Shown piece by piece: positions 10,601-25,600 of a stretch of DNA of 64,000 nt. Each line of letters opens with the position of its first letter. Positions within the stretch are counted from its first letter, which is position 1. The stretch is from NCBI RefSeq assembly GCF_049243985.1, contig NC_135384.1, forward strand, positions 18,348,501 to 18,412,500. The letters are read 5' to 3'. This DNA comes from Paroedura picta (taxonomy: Eukaryota; Chordata; Lepidosauria; Squamata; Gekkonidae). Below the pieces are notes generated by a model. That model was given only the letters and a program-made list of their open reading frames with translations, was not told the origin of the DNA and ran no database searches. The translations under genes were made by a program, and so were the position numbers.

Positions 10601-13600
10601 GGGAACCATGAGATAATAGATTATTTAAAATGTCAAGCTAAGTATATGTCAAGCAGTTTTATGACATATAGCATCTCATTTATAGTCAAAGTTGAGAAAA
10701 CCAGCCTTTCTCAACTTTTTTACTATTGAAAAAGCTGAAACAGCCTTCAGGCTTTGAGATACAGCAGAAATGGCGCAATTGTGCAGAATATGGCTGGGAA
10801 GTATAGCTGTGTTCATGCCCACATGAGGCCCCCTCCCTTCCCACCCCCTCCAAGCCTGTCCTTGGCTATCTTGGGAGTGGGGGGGAGTGGATCAACATGA
10901 CCATATATGGTCATACCTTTCTGACCTGCCTGGTCTTTCTGACCTGCCTGGCTGACAATTTCATTTATCAAATGGTAGATGAACCCACAAGAGGTTCAGC
11001 CATACTGGACTTAATACTGACCAACAGGCAAGAGTTGGTGGATAAGGTGAAGGAGGTGGGGACCCTAGGGGGAAGTGACCATGTCCTCATAGAATTCCTT
11101 TTGAGATGGGGAACCAAGGAAGCTTGTAGCCAGACGCGGATGTTGGATTTTCGTAGGGCAAACTTTAATAAACTCAGAGACATGATGAGTGTCATACCAT
11201 GGACGAGAATGCTGGAAGGGAAGGGAGCATGTGAAGGGTGGGCGCTACTCAAACAAGAGCTATTGCATGCTCAATCAATGACTATCCCAGAAAGACAAAA
11301 ACACTGCAGGAGCTCTAAGAAGCCTATTTGGATGAACAGAGAACTTCAAGGGGAACTAAGAATGAAAAGGAAAATGTTCAGGAAATGGAGGGAAGGACAG
11401 AGCTCTAAAGAAGAGTACCTACAGGTTACTAGGCACTGTAGATCAATCATCAGAAAGGCCAAAGCTGAGAATGAGCTAAGATTGGCCAGGGAAGCCCATT
11501 GTAACAAGAAAAGATTTTTCAGTTATGTGAGGAGCAAACGTAAAGTAAAGGAGGCAATAGGCCCACTGTTGGGTGTGGATGGACAAACTCTAACGAAAGA
11601 TGCAGAGAAAGCAGAAAGGCTTAGTGCCTATTTTACATCTGTTTTTTCCCACAGGTCAAAGTGTTTAGGCACATCTAGAGATGGCCGTAGCCAAAGGATA
11701 GTATCTGGGTGGCAGGTTAACATGGATAGAGAGGTTGTCGAGAAGCATTTAGCTGCACTGGATGAGTTCAAATCCCATGGTCTGGATGAAATGCACCCGA
11801 GAGTACTCAAAGAACTTTCCAGAGAACTTGCACAGCCCTTGTCCATCATCTTCAGAACCTCTTTAAGGACTGGAGATGTCCCGGAGGACTGGAAATGAGC
11901 AAACGTTATTCTGATCTTCAAAAAAGGGAGGAAGGATGACCCGGGAAACTACAGACCAGTGAGTCTGACCTCTGTTGTGGGGAAGATAATGGAGCAGATA
12001 TTAAAGGGAGCGATCTGCAAACATCTGGAGGACAATTTGGTGATCCAAGGAAGTCAGCATGGATTTGTCTCCAACAGGTCCTGCCAGACCAACCTAGTTT
12101 CCTTTTTTGACCAAGTCACAGGTTTGCTGGATCGGGGAAATTCGGTTGATGTCATTTACTTGGATTTTAGTAAAGCTTTTGACAAGGTTCCCCATGATGT
12201 TCTGATGGATAAGTTGAAGGACTACAATCTGCATGTTCAGATAGTTAGGTGGATAGGGAATTGGTTAGAGAACCGCACTCAAAGAGTTGTTGTCAATGGT
12301 GTTTCATCAGACTGGAGAGAGGTGAGTAGCGGGGTACCTCAGGGCTCGGTGCTCGGCCCGGTACTTTTTAACATATTTATTAATGATCTAGATGAGGGGG
12401 TGGAGGGACTACTCATCAAGTTTGCAGATGACACCAAATTGGGAGGACTGGCAAATACTCTGGAAGAGAGAGACAGAGTTCAACGAGATCTGAACACAAT
12501 GGAAAAATGGGCAAATGAGAACAAGATGCAATTTAATAAAGATAAGTGTAAAGTTCTGCATCTGGATCAGAAAAATGAAAAGCATGCCTACTGGATGGGG
12601 GATACGCTTCTAGGTAGCACTGTGTGTGAACGAGACCTTGGAGTACTTGTGGATTGTAAACTAAACATGAGCAGGCAGTGTGATGCAGCGGTAAAAAAGG
12701 CAAATGCCATTTTGGGCTGTATCAACAGGGGCATCACATCAAAATCACAAGATGTCATAGTCCCATTGTATACGGCACTGGTCAGACCACACCTGGAGTA
12801 CTGTGTGCAGTTCTGGAGGCCTCACTTCAAGAAGGACGTAGATAAAATTGAAAGGGTACAGAGGAGAGCAACGAAGATGATCTGGGGCCAAGGGACCAAG
12901 CCCTATGAAGATAGGTTGAGGGACTTGGGAATGTTCAGCCTGGAGAAAAGGAGGTTGAGAGGGGACATGATAGCCCTCTTTAAGTATTTGAAAGGTTGTC
13001 ACTTGGAGGAGGGCAGGATGCTGTTTCTGCTGGCTGCAGAGGACAGGACACGCAGTAATGGGTTTAAACTTCAAGTACAACAATATAGGCTAGATATCAG
13101 GAAAAAGTTTTTCACAGTCAGAGTAGTTCAGCAGTGGAATAGGCTGACTAAGTGACAACTTCCCCCTCACTGGAAGTCTTCAAGCAAAGGTTGGATACAC
13201 ACTTTTCTTGGATGCTTTAGGATGCTTAGGGCTAATCCTGCGTTGAGCAGGGGGTTGGACTAGATGGCCTGTATGGCCCCTTCCAACTCTATGATTCTAT
13301 GATTCTATATCACCTTATCAATATTTAACAAATTATACATACATATCCACTCAGGAAACCCCTCCAGGGCCATCAAGAAACCTAGGGTTTCACAAAATCC
13401 TGTTCTAAGCTGTCTGTTCAGTAAATTGTAAGTACATAAAAATGTAAGAAACTAAAAAGACATGCACACCCATAAACACATCTGGAAGATTGGAGAAGAT
13501 AGAAGTCACTGTTAGGATGCTACGATTTGAATGAGTAAAGAAATATTCTAGATGTTGCTAAGGAACTCCCGTTGAGTTAAGCAAGGGCTGCAAGCAGAGT

Positions 13601-16600
13601 GCCTTACTATGGCAATAACTGAATTGCATGATTGAGATCTTACTGCTAATTGGGCTCCAGTGGAAATAAGTTTCAGGTAACCTATACAACCATAGATAAT
13701 GGTGAATTATGTGCATGTAAATCAGAAATGAGGCAACAATGACTTGAAAAGGCCCTGGAAAAAGTTTTGTTTTGACTCTGGCTTTCCTGCATGTCAAAAG
13801 GACTTCATAGGACCTCTTCTGTGCCTGTCTATAGATTTCTCTGAACTTCAGAATCATGTTTTATATCAGCACTTAATTAGTTGCTTAGACTAGGATACAA
13901 ACTGTGTTTTTTTCTTGGCAGCCCTCTTTGTTGTAGCTCCTTGTATTCCCCAATAAGCCATTTCCTAAGAATACGCGGGGGGGGGGGGTAGATTCTGGAG
14001 CAGCATGCAGTAGAGCATGGGAAGAGGTTTTGCAAGCCCAAGCCCCACCCCATGCTTAGGGCTCTTCGCATTTTATGTCTTGCTGCTTCATTTTGTGGAA
14101 GCTAATTCTTGCATGTTTAATCCTTACTGACATGTTTCTATTACAGCACAGACTTTTTAAAAACCACATGGGCCTTATTTTAAGTACACTTTTTGGTTTC
14201 ATGTTATTCTAGATGAGGTATTCATTTTATTTTTATTTATTGTTGCATTTTTAACATGCCACACTTCAGAGACTCATGGCAGGTTATAGTATATAAAACT
14301 CCCCAAAAACCCAATAACCATCAGACCCTCTAAGCACCCCAGTAAAACAAGATTGGCAGCATAAATCCCTCCGCTCCTAGCCTCACAGCAGTCTACTCCA
14401 GGGTGATGTGCACAAGATGTTAGTGTGTAGCCTGAGGAGGGGCCTTGTTGTTATTAACCCTGGCCTCAACTGAAGACCTGGTGGAAGAGCTTCCTCTTAC
14501 AGGCCCTGTGGAACTCTGATAGCTCTGTCAGGGCCCTCAGCTCTCCCGGGAGCTCATTCCACCAGGTTGGGGCTAGGACTGAAAAGGCCCTGGCAACCAG
14601 TGCAGCTGCCTCAGCACAGACTGGGTATGAGCCATCCAAGATGTCTCTGTGAGGACCCTAGTAGCCACATTCTGCACCACCTGGGGTTTCTGGGTCAAGG
14701 ATAAGGGTACACTGGTAAAGCGAGTTACAGAAGTCCAGTCTAGAGGTAAACGTTGCATAGCTCACTGTGGCCAGACAGTCTGGGGGCAGGTAGGGTGCTT
14801 ACCTGAGGAAGGTGTGAAAGTGCTGTGTGGGCTACTCCTGTGACCTGGGTCTACATTGAAAAGGAGGCATCCAGAATCACCCCCAAGTTCCTTGCTGAGG
14901 ACGAGATGTTAAGCTGTACCCCAGCCAATGTGGGTAAATGCACAGTCTGCTGCCTTTCTACCCAGCCAAAGGACCTCCATCTTTTAGGGGTTGTGGTTCA
15001 GGCTAATCTGCCCTAACCATCCAGTGACAGCTTCCAAACATCTGGCAAATGTATCAGGGGGGCGGAGTCCGGGTGGCCATCCATGATGAGATAGAGCTGG
15101 GGGTCATCTGCATATTGGTGACAACCCAGCCCATAGGTTTGGACCGTGTTAGAGAAGAAGAGTTGATTCTTATATGCCACTTTTCTCTACCAGAAGGAGT
15201 CTCAAAGCAGAGTCTCTACCAGAAGGAGTCTTTCAATCATCTTCCCTTCCTCTCCCCAAAACAGACACCTCATGCGGTAGGTGAGGCTGAGAGAGAGCCC
15301 TGATACTATAGCTCAGTCAGAACAGCTTTATCATGCTGTGGCGAGCCCAAGGTCACCCAACTTGGCTGTGTTTGGGGGTGGGGAATCAAACCTGGCTTGC
15401 TAGATTAGAAGTTGGTGCTCCTAACCACTACATTGCTGGTGCATGAAGATGTTAAACAATTTGAGGGAGAGTACCGCCCTCTGTGGGACCCCACAAGGGA
15501 GTCAATAGGGATGCAATTAGCCACCCTCTGTGTCTGATTCTAGAGAAAGGAGTGCAGCCACTGAAGGGCCATCCCCTGAATTCTGACCCTGGCTAGGTAG
15601 TGGGCCAAAAACTCGTGCCCTGATACAGCTTAAATTCTAAATTTATTCATAATTTATTAAAGTTTAATAGTTTTATTTAGCTTATTAATGCTTATTCATA
15701 ATTTATTAAATTATTATTAAATTATTAAATTCTGAATTCATTCTCCATCCCCTACTTCACTCTTTTTGATCTGTGCTCATTTTTGTTTTGGTTTGTTTTG
15801 GTTTGTTTTGGTTTGTTTTGGTTTGGTTTGGTTTGGTTTGGTTTGGTTTGGTTTGTGGGGGGCAGTTATTCTACTGCTGTGGAAGTCATAGAATACAATC
15901 ATAGAGTTGGAAGGGGCCATACAGGTCATCTAGTCCAACCCCCTGCTCTACGCAGGATCAGCCCTAAGCATCCTAAGACTGCCAGTGAGGGGGAGCTCAC
16001 CACCTCCTTAGGCAGCCTATTCCACTGCTGAACTACTCTGACTGTGAAAATTTTTTTCCTGATATCTAGCCTATATCGTTGTACTTGAAGTTTAAACCCA
16101 TTACTGCGTGTCCTCCCCTCTGCAGCCAACAGAAACAGCATCCTGCCCTCCTCCAAGTGACAACCTTTCAAATACTTAAAAAGGGCTATCATGTCCCCTC
16201 TCATCCTCCTTTTCTCCAGGCTGAACATTCCCAAGTCCCTCAACCTATCTTCATAGGGCTTGGTCCCTTGGCCCCAGATCATCTTTGTCGCTCTCCTCTG
16301 TACCCTTTCAATTTTATCTATGTTCTTCTTGAAGTGAGGCATCCAGAACTGCACACAGTACTCCAGGTGTGGTCTGACCAGTGCCGTATACAATGGGACT
16401 ATGACATCTTGTGATTTTGATGTGATGCCTCTGTTGATACAGCCCAAGATGGCATTCGCTGCATCACACTGCCTGCTCATGTTTAGTTTACAATCCACAA
16501 GTACCCCAAGGTCTCGTTCACACACAGTGTTACCTAGAAGCGTATCCCCCATCCAGTAGGCATGCTTTTCATTTTTCTGACCCAGATGCAGAACTTTGCA

Positions 16601-19600
16601 CTTATCTTTATTAAATTGCATCTTGTTCTCATTTGCCCATTTTTCCATTGTGTTCAGATCTTGTTGAACTCTGTCTCTATCTTCCGGAGTATTTGCCAGT
16701 CCTCCCAATTTGGTATCATCTGCAAACCTGATGAGTAGTCCTCCACCCCCTCATCTAGATCATTAATAAATATGTTAAAAAGTACCGGGCCGAGCACCGA
16801 GCCCTGAGGTACCCTGCTACTCACCTCCCTCCATTCTGATAAAACACCATTGACTACAATGGTCAACAAACACCATTGACAACAACACTCTTTGAGTGCG
16901 GTTCTCTAACCAATTCCCTATCCACTTAACTATCTGAAAATCCAGATTGCAGTCCTTCAACTTATCCATCAGAACATCATGGGGAACCTTGTCAAAAGCT
17001 TTACTAAAATCCAAGTAAATGACATCAACCGAATTTCCACGATCAAGCAAACCTGTTACTTGGTCAAAAAAGGAAACCAGGTTGGTCTGGCAGGACCTGT
17101 TGGAGACAAATCCATGCTGACTTCCTTGGATCACCAAATTGTCCTCCAGATGTTTGCAGATCGCTCCCTTTAATATCTGCTCCATTATCTTCCCCACAAC
17201 AGAGGTCAGTCTGTAGTTTCCCGGGTCATCCTTCCTCCCTTTTTTGAAGATCAGAATAACGTTTGCTCATTTCCAGTCCTCCGGGACATCTCCAGTCCTT
17301 AAAGAGGTTCTGAAGATGATGGACAAGGGCTGTGCAAGTTCTCTGGAAAGTTCTTTGAGCACTCTCGGGTGCATTTCATCCGGCCCAGGGGATTTGAACT
17401 CATCCAGTGCAGCTAAATGCCTCTCGACAACCTCTCTATCCATGTTAACCTGCCACCCAGACACTATCCTTTGGCTACTGCCATCTCTAGATGTGCCTAA
17501 ACCCTTTGACCTGTGGGGAAAAAACAGATGTAAAATAGGCACTAAGCCTTTCTGCTTTCTCTGCATCTTCTGTTAGAGTTTGTCCATCCGCAACCAACAG
17601 TGGGCCTATTGCCTTCTTTACTTTACGTTTGCTCCTCACATAACTGAAAAATCTTTTCTTGTTACAATGGGCTTCCCTGGCCAATCTTAGCTCACTCTCA
17701 GCTTTGGCCTTTCTGATGATTGATCTACAGTGCCTAGTAACCTGTAGGTACTCTTCTTTAGAGCTCTGTCCTTCCCTCCATTTCCTGAACATTTTCCTTT
17801 TCTTTCTTAGTTCCTCTTGAAGTTCTCTGTTCATCCAAATAGGCTTCTTAGAGCTCCTGCAGTGTTCTCGTCTTTCTGGGATAGTCATGGATTGAGCATG
17901 CAATAGCTCTTGTTTGAGTAGCGCCCACCCTTCACATGCTCCCTTCCCTTCCAGCATTCTCATCCATGGTATGACACTCATCATGTCTCTGAGTTTATTA
18001 AAGTTTGCCCTACGAAAATCCAACAATCCGGGTCTGGCTACAAGCTTCCTTGGCTCCCCATCTCAAAAGGAATTCTATGAGGACATGGTCACTTCCCCCT
18101 AGGGTCCCCACCTCCTTCACCCCATCCACCAACTCTTTCCTGTTGGTCAGTATTAAGTCCAGTATGGCTGAACCTTTTGTGGGTTCATCTACCATTTGAT
18201 AAATGAAATTGTCAGCCAGGCAGGTCAGAAAGTTGCATGACTGAGGACGCTTCGTAGAGTTTGTTTCCCAGCACACATCAGGAAAATTGAAGTCACCCAT
18301 GATGACAAGGTCCTGCTGCTTGGACAGTTGCTCAAGCTGCTCACAAAGTGCAGCATTCACATCTTCTCGTTGGTCAGGCGGTCGGTAGCAGACACCAACC
18401 ACCACACTGTTTGTTTTCCCCTCGCTTATTTTCACCCAGATGCTTTCAGCACAGATCTAGACAATGGGAGTGTTTCAGAGAGGTATGCTATACAATATAT
18501 TGTAAAGGTGACTTAAGGTCTAAAAATATCTCTGGATGTGTGCGTTTGCAGCACATAGCAGATTCTTCATTGGATGTGAGTTGTTTGTCCAGTGCATGTA
18601 CATGGCAATTTGAATCAAACTTGAAACACAGAAAACTTTTAAACAACCCTTTCTCTTTGCAAATTATTCCTCTTGATGACCTGCTGTAGTTACTATTGGC
18701 ATTGCTTTGTGCAATGTTCTTTCACTCATGTTGGCACTGGACTCATTCTGCCCATTCAGATGAATTCAGAGATCACTGGGGAGGGGGGACTGGCTGCTTG
18801 TAGTTGGGTTTCTGGTTGTTGCGATTAACATACTAACTCTGTTTCTTGTTTCCTTTTTAATTTTTCCAGAAAGCTTTACAGCAAGCTGTAGGCAGTGGCT
18901 TGGCAGCTGAACTGCAGGATCCAGCCAATGAGAAAGGTATTGTGAAACTGAGGGGCTAGCTTTAGACCAGGGTGGCCAAGTTGTGGCTCTTCAGATATCC
19001 ATTGCCATCTTTGCTTTAGATGTTGAGAGGAGCTGGGAGAACCAGACTGGGGAGAGGGGTGTATCTTTAGCAATGGAAACCATGAGCCTTACAAGAATTC
19101 TTTCTTGGCAGAAGGATTGTGAGGTGGGGGAATGCCCTTAACACAGAAGCACCCTCACCTGGATGGTCCAGGCTAGCCTGATCTCATCAGATTTTCAAAG
19201 CTAAGCAGGGTCAGTCCTAGTTGGTATTTGGATGCAAGACCATCAAGGAAGTGCAGGGTTGCTGTGCAGAAGCAGGCGTTTCTGTTCATCTTTTGCCTTG
19301 AAAGTCCTTTGGGAGTCTCTGTAAATTGGCTGCAATTTGATGGCAAAAAAACCAACAGAGAATGCACTCATCCACCTTTGCCTGTGCCCTCTTGTTTTCA
19401 TTTTCAGATGCTGAATGCAAACGCATGAGCCGAAGGAAATGGTGTCGGAGTTCCAGATCTGAAGGACTTGGAGGAAGTTGGTTGGGAACAGGGGATCCTG
19501 CATTGGTCTGTGTTAGGAACCCATCAGTGGGTGAGGTATGTTTGGCTGTGTATGTGTGGTTTGTATTAATGAGCTCACAGACCTTGGCAAATGGCTATTA

Positions 19601-22600
19601 GTGGAATGCTGCTAATTCTCAGAGATCTGTGGTCTTCTAAACAAGTTCTGGTGAATTCTGCATTTGCGCTCTATGTTGGGACTGTTTCATTGTGTGTGCA
19701 GGCATCATAATGGCACATTGGGATGAACAGTTACAGGTCTTGGGTCTGTATTCTGCCATTGCCATTCAGAGAAATGTGGAGCCACTTTCTTCAGCCAAGG
19801 GTGAAACAGAGTGGTTGGATGCAACCCAGTATGTTATGGATTTTGGGTATATTACCTTTTCCCTTTTCTTCCAGGTTTTTGAGCCTCATTCTCCTGCTGC
19901 AGTACCTGCCTTAGCTGGAGTCCTGGATTACCTGGAATGGACATACCATTTGACCCAGGAAGTAGAAAGCTCATTGGGGACCCAGGTGGTTTAGTAAGTG
20001 GGATTTTTTTTATCCAAATAGTTGCAATAGGAAATGAGCCTTGTCAGCTCTGTGTATTGTTCAGAATTCAGGTTTGAAATGCTTTACAAAAAGAGAGAAA
20101 ATCTGTAGAATAGCATGCTTGCATGATTGACAATGCAGAAAAACGTTTGAATCCAGTGGCACCGTTAAGACCAATGAAATTTTATTCAAGGTATGAGCTT
20201 TCATGTGCATGCACACTTTGTTAGATATAGTGAAAGAATATCGTCAACTATTAAATATAGGTAGAGCCATAAACAATTCAATAACAGCACAGTAACACAA
20301 GGCAGTAACAGTTTTACAAAAATGAAATCCTGTTCACCAGTTTTAATACTAACATGAATATGTTGGACTCTTGTTTTCGTTATTTAATGATTATTTAAAT
20401 CCAACTGGAAAAACAAGAGGATGTTTTAGAATCCATTCCAAGCCTATGAGCTACTGCCCTGGCAAGTAATGTTCAAACCGGAGGGGGGAGGAACTGCTGG
20501 TTCTGCACAGTCTGATGACCTTCAAGGCATTGCCATCTCTCTGAGAAAAGGGGAGGGCAAATGCTGAAAGTACTTATCAGAACATGCTATCTAGATGATC
20601 AGATCAGCCTTTCTCAACCTTTCTACCATTGAAACACTCCTGAAACATTCTTCAGGCTTTCACTGGCTGAGAAAGCCTGGATCAGACTGTTGGTGAACTC
20701 TGGAATTTCCACTGGGTCACAGGAAAGGAGACCATTTCTTAGGTATGCATGGTGAAAATACCATAAATAGCACCCAGCACTGCATAGGTCAAGGCAAATG
20801 GCAGAGTAGAGGAATGACGATTCTACCCTTCTAGGACTGCAAACTGGTGTTTTCAGAGCTACCATTAATAGCAGGAAATGAACAGATTTTGGTGGCAGCT
20901 CTCTATACCTTGCAGGCCCACTCCCACCCCCTGATAAAAAGGATGTGCATTTTGTGCTTGGAGCACTTATTTATTTAGGAAGTGTTTGGATGTAGGGATT
21001 CTCAAGATGGAGAGCAGTGACTATGTCTTCAAACTTTCGCTGGTAAAAAGCAAGGCAAAGGCTTTCTGCCTTCCTTTTAAGTCTGTTCCCATTTAGATCC
21101 ATAGTTTTCACAATCTAATTTGGCTCTAGGAATTAGAAGAAAAAGAGGAGTTGGTTTTTATACCCTGCTTTTCACTACCCTAAGGAATCTCAAAGCAGCT
21201 TACAATCGCTTTCCCTGTGAGGTAGATGGGGCTGAGAGAGCCCTGACATTACTACTCTATGAGAACAGCTCTAACAGGACTGTGACTCACCCAAGGTCAT
21301 CCAGCTGGCTGCATATAGAAGAAAGGGGTATCAATCCTGGCTCTCCAGATTTGAAGCTGCTGCTCTTAACCACTACACCAAACTGGCTCTTGATTTTTGG
21401 GACCATGGTGTAGAAATGTTCTTTGTGCCCGACTTTTTTTGTTAATTGCCTCATTCTAAATCTTGTTTATTTATTACATTTATTAACTGCTGCTTGCAGA
21501 GGCTTACAACAAGTAAAATATAGTGCAATAAAATAAATCAATACAATAGTCCAATAAAATAAAACTTTTAACAACAAAACCCACCCTCCAAAATTTCTGG
21601 CTCCATAGCCCATCATGACCTCAAGATAGGTGCTTGGAAGAGGGGCCTAATAAGATCTTCCTAGCCCTGGACTCAACCAAATCTTTGGTGGAAGACCTCA
21701 TTCTTGCAAGCCCCGCAGAACTGAGTTTGTTCTGGCAAGGCCCTCGTCTCTTCTAGGAGCTCATTCCACCAGGTAGGGTCCAGGTCTAGAAAGGCTCTGG
21801 CCCTGGTCAAGGCCAGGCATACCTCAGGGATCGCCAACCTATTAGAATTTGCAGAGCAGAGAGCTCTGTGGTGGCATAAGGAGTTAACTATATCTGAGAT
21901 ATGCGGGAACCAGACTGCGAATGGCCTTAAAGGTTGAGACCAAAACCTTGAATCTGATCTGGAATTCCATTGATAACCAATGCAGCTTCCTCAGTACAGG
22001 CTAGATGTGAGCTCTCCAAGGTGTTCTGCAGAGGCAAGGGCAGGCCAACGTAGAGCAAGTTACAGAAGTCTAACTTGGAGGTGACGGTCGAATGGATCAC
22101 TGTAGTTAGGTACTCTGGGGCCAGTAGCCTCACCTGGAAAATATGGAAAAACGACAGTTGGGCTTCCCTCATGACCTATACCTCCATTGATAAGGAGGCT
22201 TCAAAGGTCAGCCTTAAATTCCTGGCCAAGGGCAGGATCTCTAATTGCACCCCGTCAAGGCAAGGGAGGCACACCTTCCTACCTAGTCATAGGACCTCCG
22301 TCTTGGAAGGGTTGAGTTTTAGGCGACTCTGCTTGAACCAGACTGTCACTCCTTCCAAACATCTGACTAATGTTTCCTGGGGGGGGGGGGGGAGTTGGGC
22401 TGCTGTCCATTAGGTACATATTGGGGACAACCTAGTCCAACACTCTAGATCAGTCAGGCTGGAGATGTTGAACAGTGCGGGAGAATTGTACCTTGTGGAA
22501 CTCCGAAGGAAGGTTGGTAACAGTGCAGTTGATTTTACCCAACTGCCACCCTCTGTCTACAATCCCAAAGGAAAGAGATCAGCCCCTGAAGGGCTGTCCC

Positions 22601-25600
22601 TTGAATTCCACTCCTGGCAAGGGCTAGGAACTTGTGGTTGACAATGTCAAACACTGCCAACAGATCTAATAACACAACAGATCTAAGAGTGCTGAACCGC
22701 CCTTGTCCATCAGGGGGACAGACGAAAGCCAGACTGGAATGGGTCAAGCACCAAACTCTCCTCCAAATATGCCAGGAGCTGATTTGCGGCAGCTGTTTCA
22801 ATCACCTTCCCCAGAAATGCGAGATCCAAGATGGGGCAACAATTGGCCGGCTCCCACAGATCAAGCAATGGTTACTTTAGTAGAGGGCAAACCACTGCCT
22901 CCTTTAGTCCCTCTGGAAACTCCCGTAATGTAATTATAATATCCCAGGGAGAACTTCTTATCCTCCATTCGACTGACTTGAGCAGCCAGGAAGGACAGGG
23001 ATGTAGGGGGAAGTAGTCGCCCTAACCGACCCCAGCATCTTGTCCACTTTGGTTAAAGAGAACTACCTGAAGCCATCAAACGTAGTCACCCAAGATTGCC
23101 ATTGGGACTAAACCCTGTGAGGGAAGGTTGAGGGACTTGGGAATGTTCAGCCTGGAGAAGAAGAGGTTGCGAGGGGATATGATTGCTTTCTTATTTGAAA
23201 GGTTGTCACTTGGAGGAGGGCAGGGAAAGGTTCCTGCTGGTAGCAGATAGGAACCGCAGTAATGGATTTAAACTACATGGATAATGATATTGGCTAGATA
23301 TCAGGAAAAAATTATCACAGTCAGAGTAGTTCAGCAGTGGAATAGGCTGCCTAAGAAGGTGGTGAGCTCCCCCTTACTGACTGACTTCAGGTAGTGGCTA
23401 AACAGATACTTATCCTGGAAGCTTAGGTTGGTCCTGCATTGAGCAGGGGGTTGGACTCAATGGTCTGTATGGCCACTTCCAACCCTGATTCTATAACTAG
23501 AACATTGTGTGGTGGGAATTCTAGGAGGTGAGATTCCTGTTCTGATTCCATTTTTCTCACTCCCCCTCCACCCCTTGCCCAAATAGTGGGGAAGAAGGTA
23601 TGGAAGAAGTAGAGCTGGTGGCTGAAGTCCGGCTGGGGGACGTTGGTGCCTTGTCGGGCATCTTTAGAAGAGATCGGTCCTGGAGGATGCAGAAGTCTGG
23701 TATGTTTCTGTGTGGGAACCTTGGTGGTACATGTAATCTAGGCAGGGTGCAGGGGTTTCATAACAATTGCTCCCAATTCCCCTGTCCATCTACATGTATG
23801 TCATGCCAGCTCCTGTCACCCATGCTAGTATAGTAACCTTGGACACAGTGTTATCTCCTATCCCCCCTCCTCTTTCCTATCAATAACTGTCTTTGATAGG
23901 TCATTTCCTGCTGGGCCTGCCTGCCACCGATTATTCACTGTGCATTTGCCCCTCTCCCCATGAGTTTTGCAGTTATAGCAGCAAAAATTAACACTCAGTG
24001 GAATTCTTACACTTCTTATGTATTAGGAGCTCCCCAGAATACTAGTGCAATTCTTTTTAGAGGGTAGCTGTCTGCAGTAGAACAGTTAGAATTGAATCCA
24101 GTAGCATCTTAGAGTGCAACAAGTTTCAGGGTGCATGCTTTCAGTAGTCAACGCTCCTATCATCAGTTTCTGACAAAGAGAGTTTTGGGTTTCAAAGGTT
24201 TATACCTTGCAACCTTTGTTTTTCTCGAGGATGCTACTGGACTACTGTTTGGCTTTTTTGGTCTCTTTAAATATTACTGAAAATTACTAATAAAATTACA
24301 GAAACCTTGCAAGCTTATAAATATTGTGCTCAGAAAAAGTGGTTTTAACGTGGTGGAACCCAAGTACTTGGAAAGAGCAGTTGGTGGGACATAAGATACA
24401 AAAGGCTGAGAACCACTGCCTTATAGAGATAATGTTGTGTAGCAAAATGTTGTATGTACATTTAAATGGTAGATAGCAATTGGGTTTGTAGATGGACTAT
24501 GGGGAATTTTCAACAGCATCCAGATATTGTGACTCCAGTTTAAAAGACCCCTTATCACCTTTCCTACCCAGAATACTTGTCTTGGAATGTGTTGGAGGCC
24601 TGTTGGGAGTCGCAGAAATCTACAGCTCTCTTTACCAAACATTTCTCAATTCTATCTGGCACTTAGGATCCCTGATAATCAGCCATGAAGAGAACTATGG
24701 CTGAAGGACCAAATCACAATTTTCCTAAGGCAAAATTTTGGCTGAGGATTTCCAGTGACAGACCACAGCTTCAGGGCTAGTTGGTATCTCACTTTGTGGC
24801 CAGTGGATGGGTTGGTACGCTGAGAACTTGACCTCTAAGAAGTGCCAGGTCTTCTCTAGGGCTGGGTAGGTTAAAGTGGAGGAAATGACACTGAGGAATG
24901 GTCTCCTTCTCTAAGGACAGGAAATCAAAATACAGCTCCTGTAAGCCTCTTAACCGCCTCTTTATTTTTTTTTCATGCTGTCAACAGTCTGCCTTGCATC
25001 ATCAGCACCATGCTGGCGAGGAAGAAGGGACGGCCCCATCAGCCATTCTTCTCTTCTTGACCAGCCCTATCCTCTGGACCCGCATAGGACTCTGCCAGTA
25101 GTGGATAAGGGCCCTTGGACTTCTGCTTTGGTCAGGAGTGAGGTTTCACTGTCCCCTAAAACAGACAGGACTTCAACTTATCTGGGCATGACTCTAGGTA
25201 CTGGCATGGGAATATCCAATGGGGGGCAGCAACGGCCGCAGAGTGCCACAGGCCGTGAATCCGAATCACAGCAGCGTTCCCAGCCACCGCCTGCCAACTC
25301 CTTGGACAAGGCCGATTCCAGCACCTCCTCCTCTTCCTCGTCCTGCTCTTCATCAGCATCCTCTGTGTCTCGTCATCAAGGCCTCCCTGGCGATGGAGGT
25401 GGCTCTGTCAACCCTTGCCCTGCAATGCATTCTCCAGACTTGGATATTTATGATCCCTTCCATCCCACTGATGAAGATAACCTAAATGGCGATTTTGGCT
25501 TTGGTGATTCACCCCACAAAGAGTCAGAGGGTGGCCGACATGACCAGAAATATGACCCCTTTGACCCCACAGGCTCCAATCCCAGTTCTTCTGCTAGCAC

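Noticed and set aside
19160-19260. Possible 5S rRNA gene
   Set aside because: The 5S-like part is incomplete and diverged and is fused to a SINE body.
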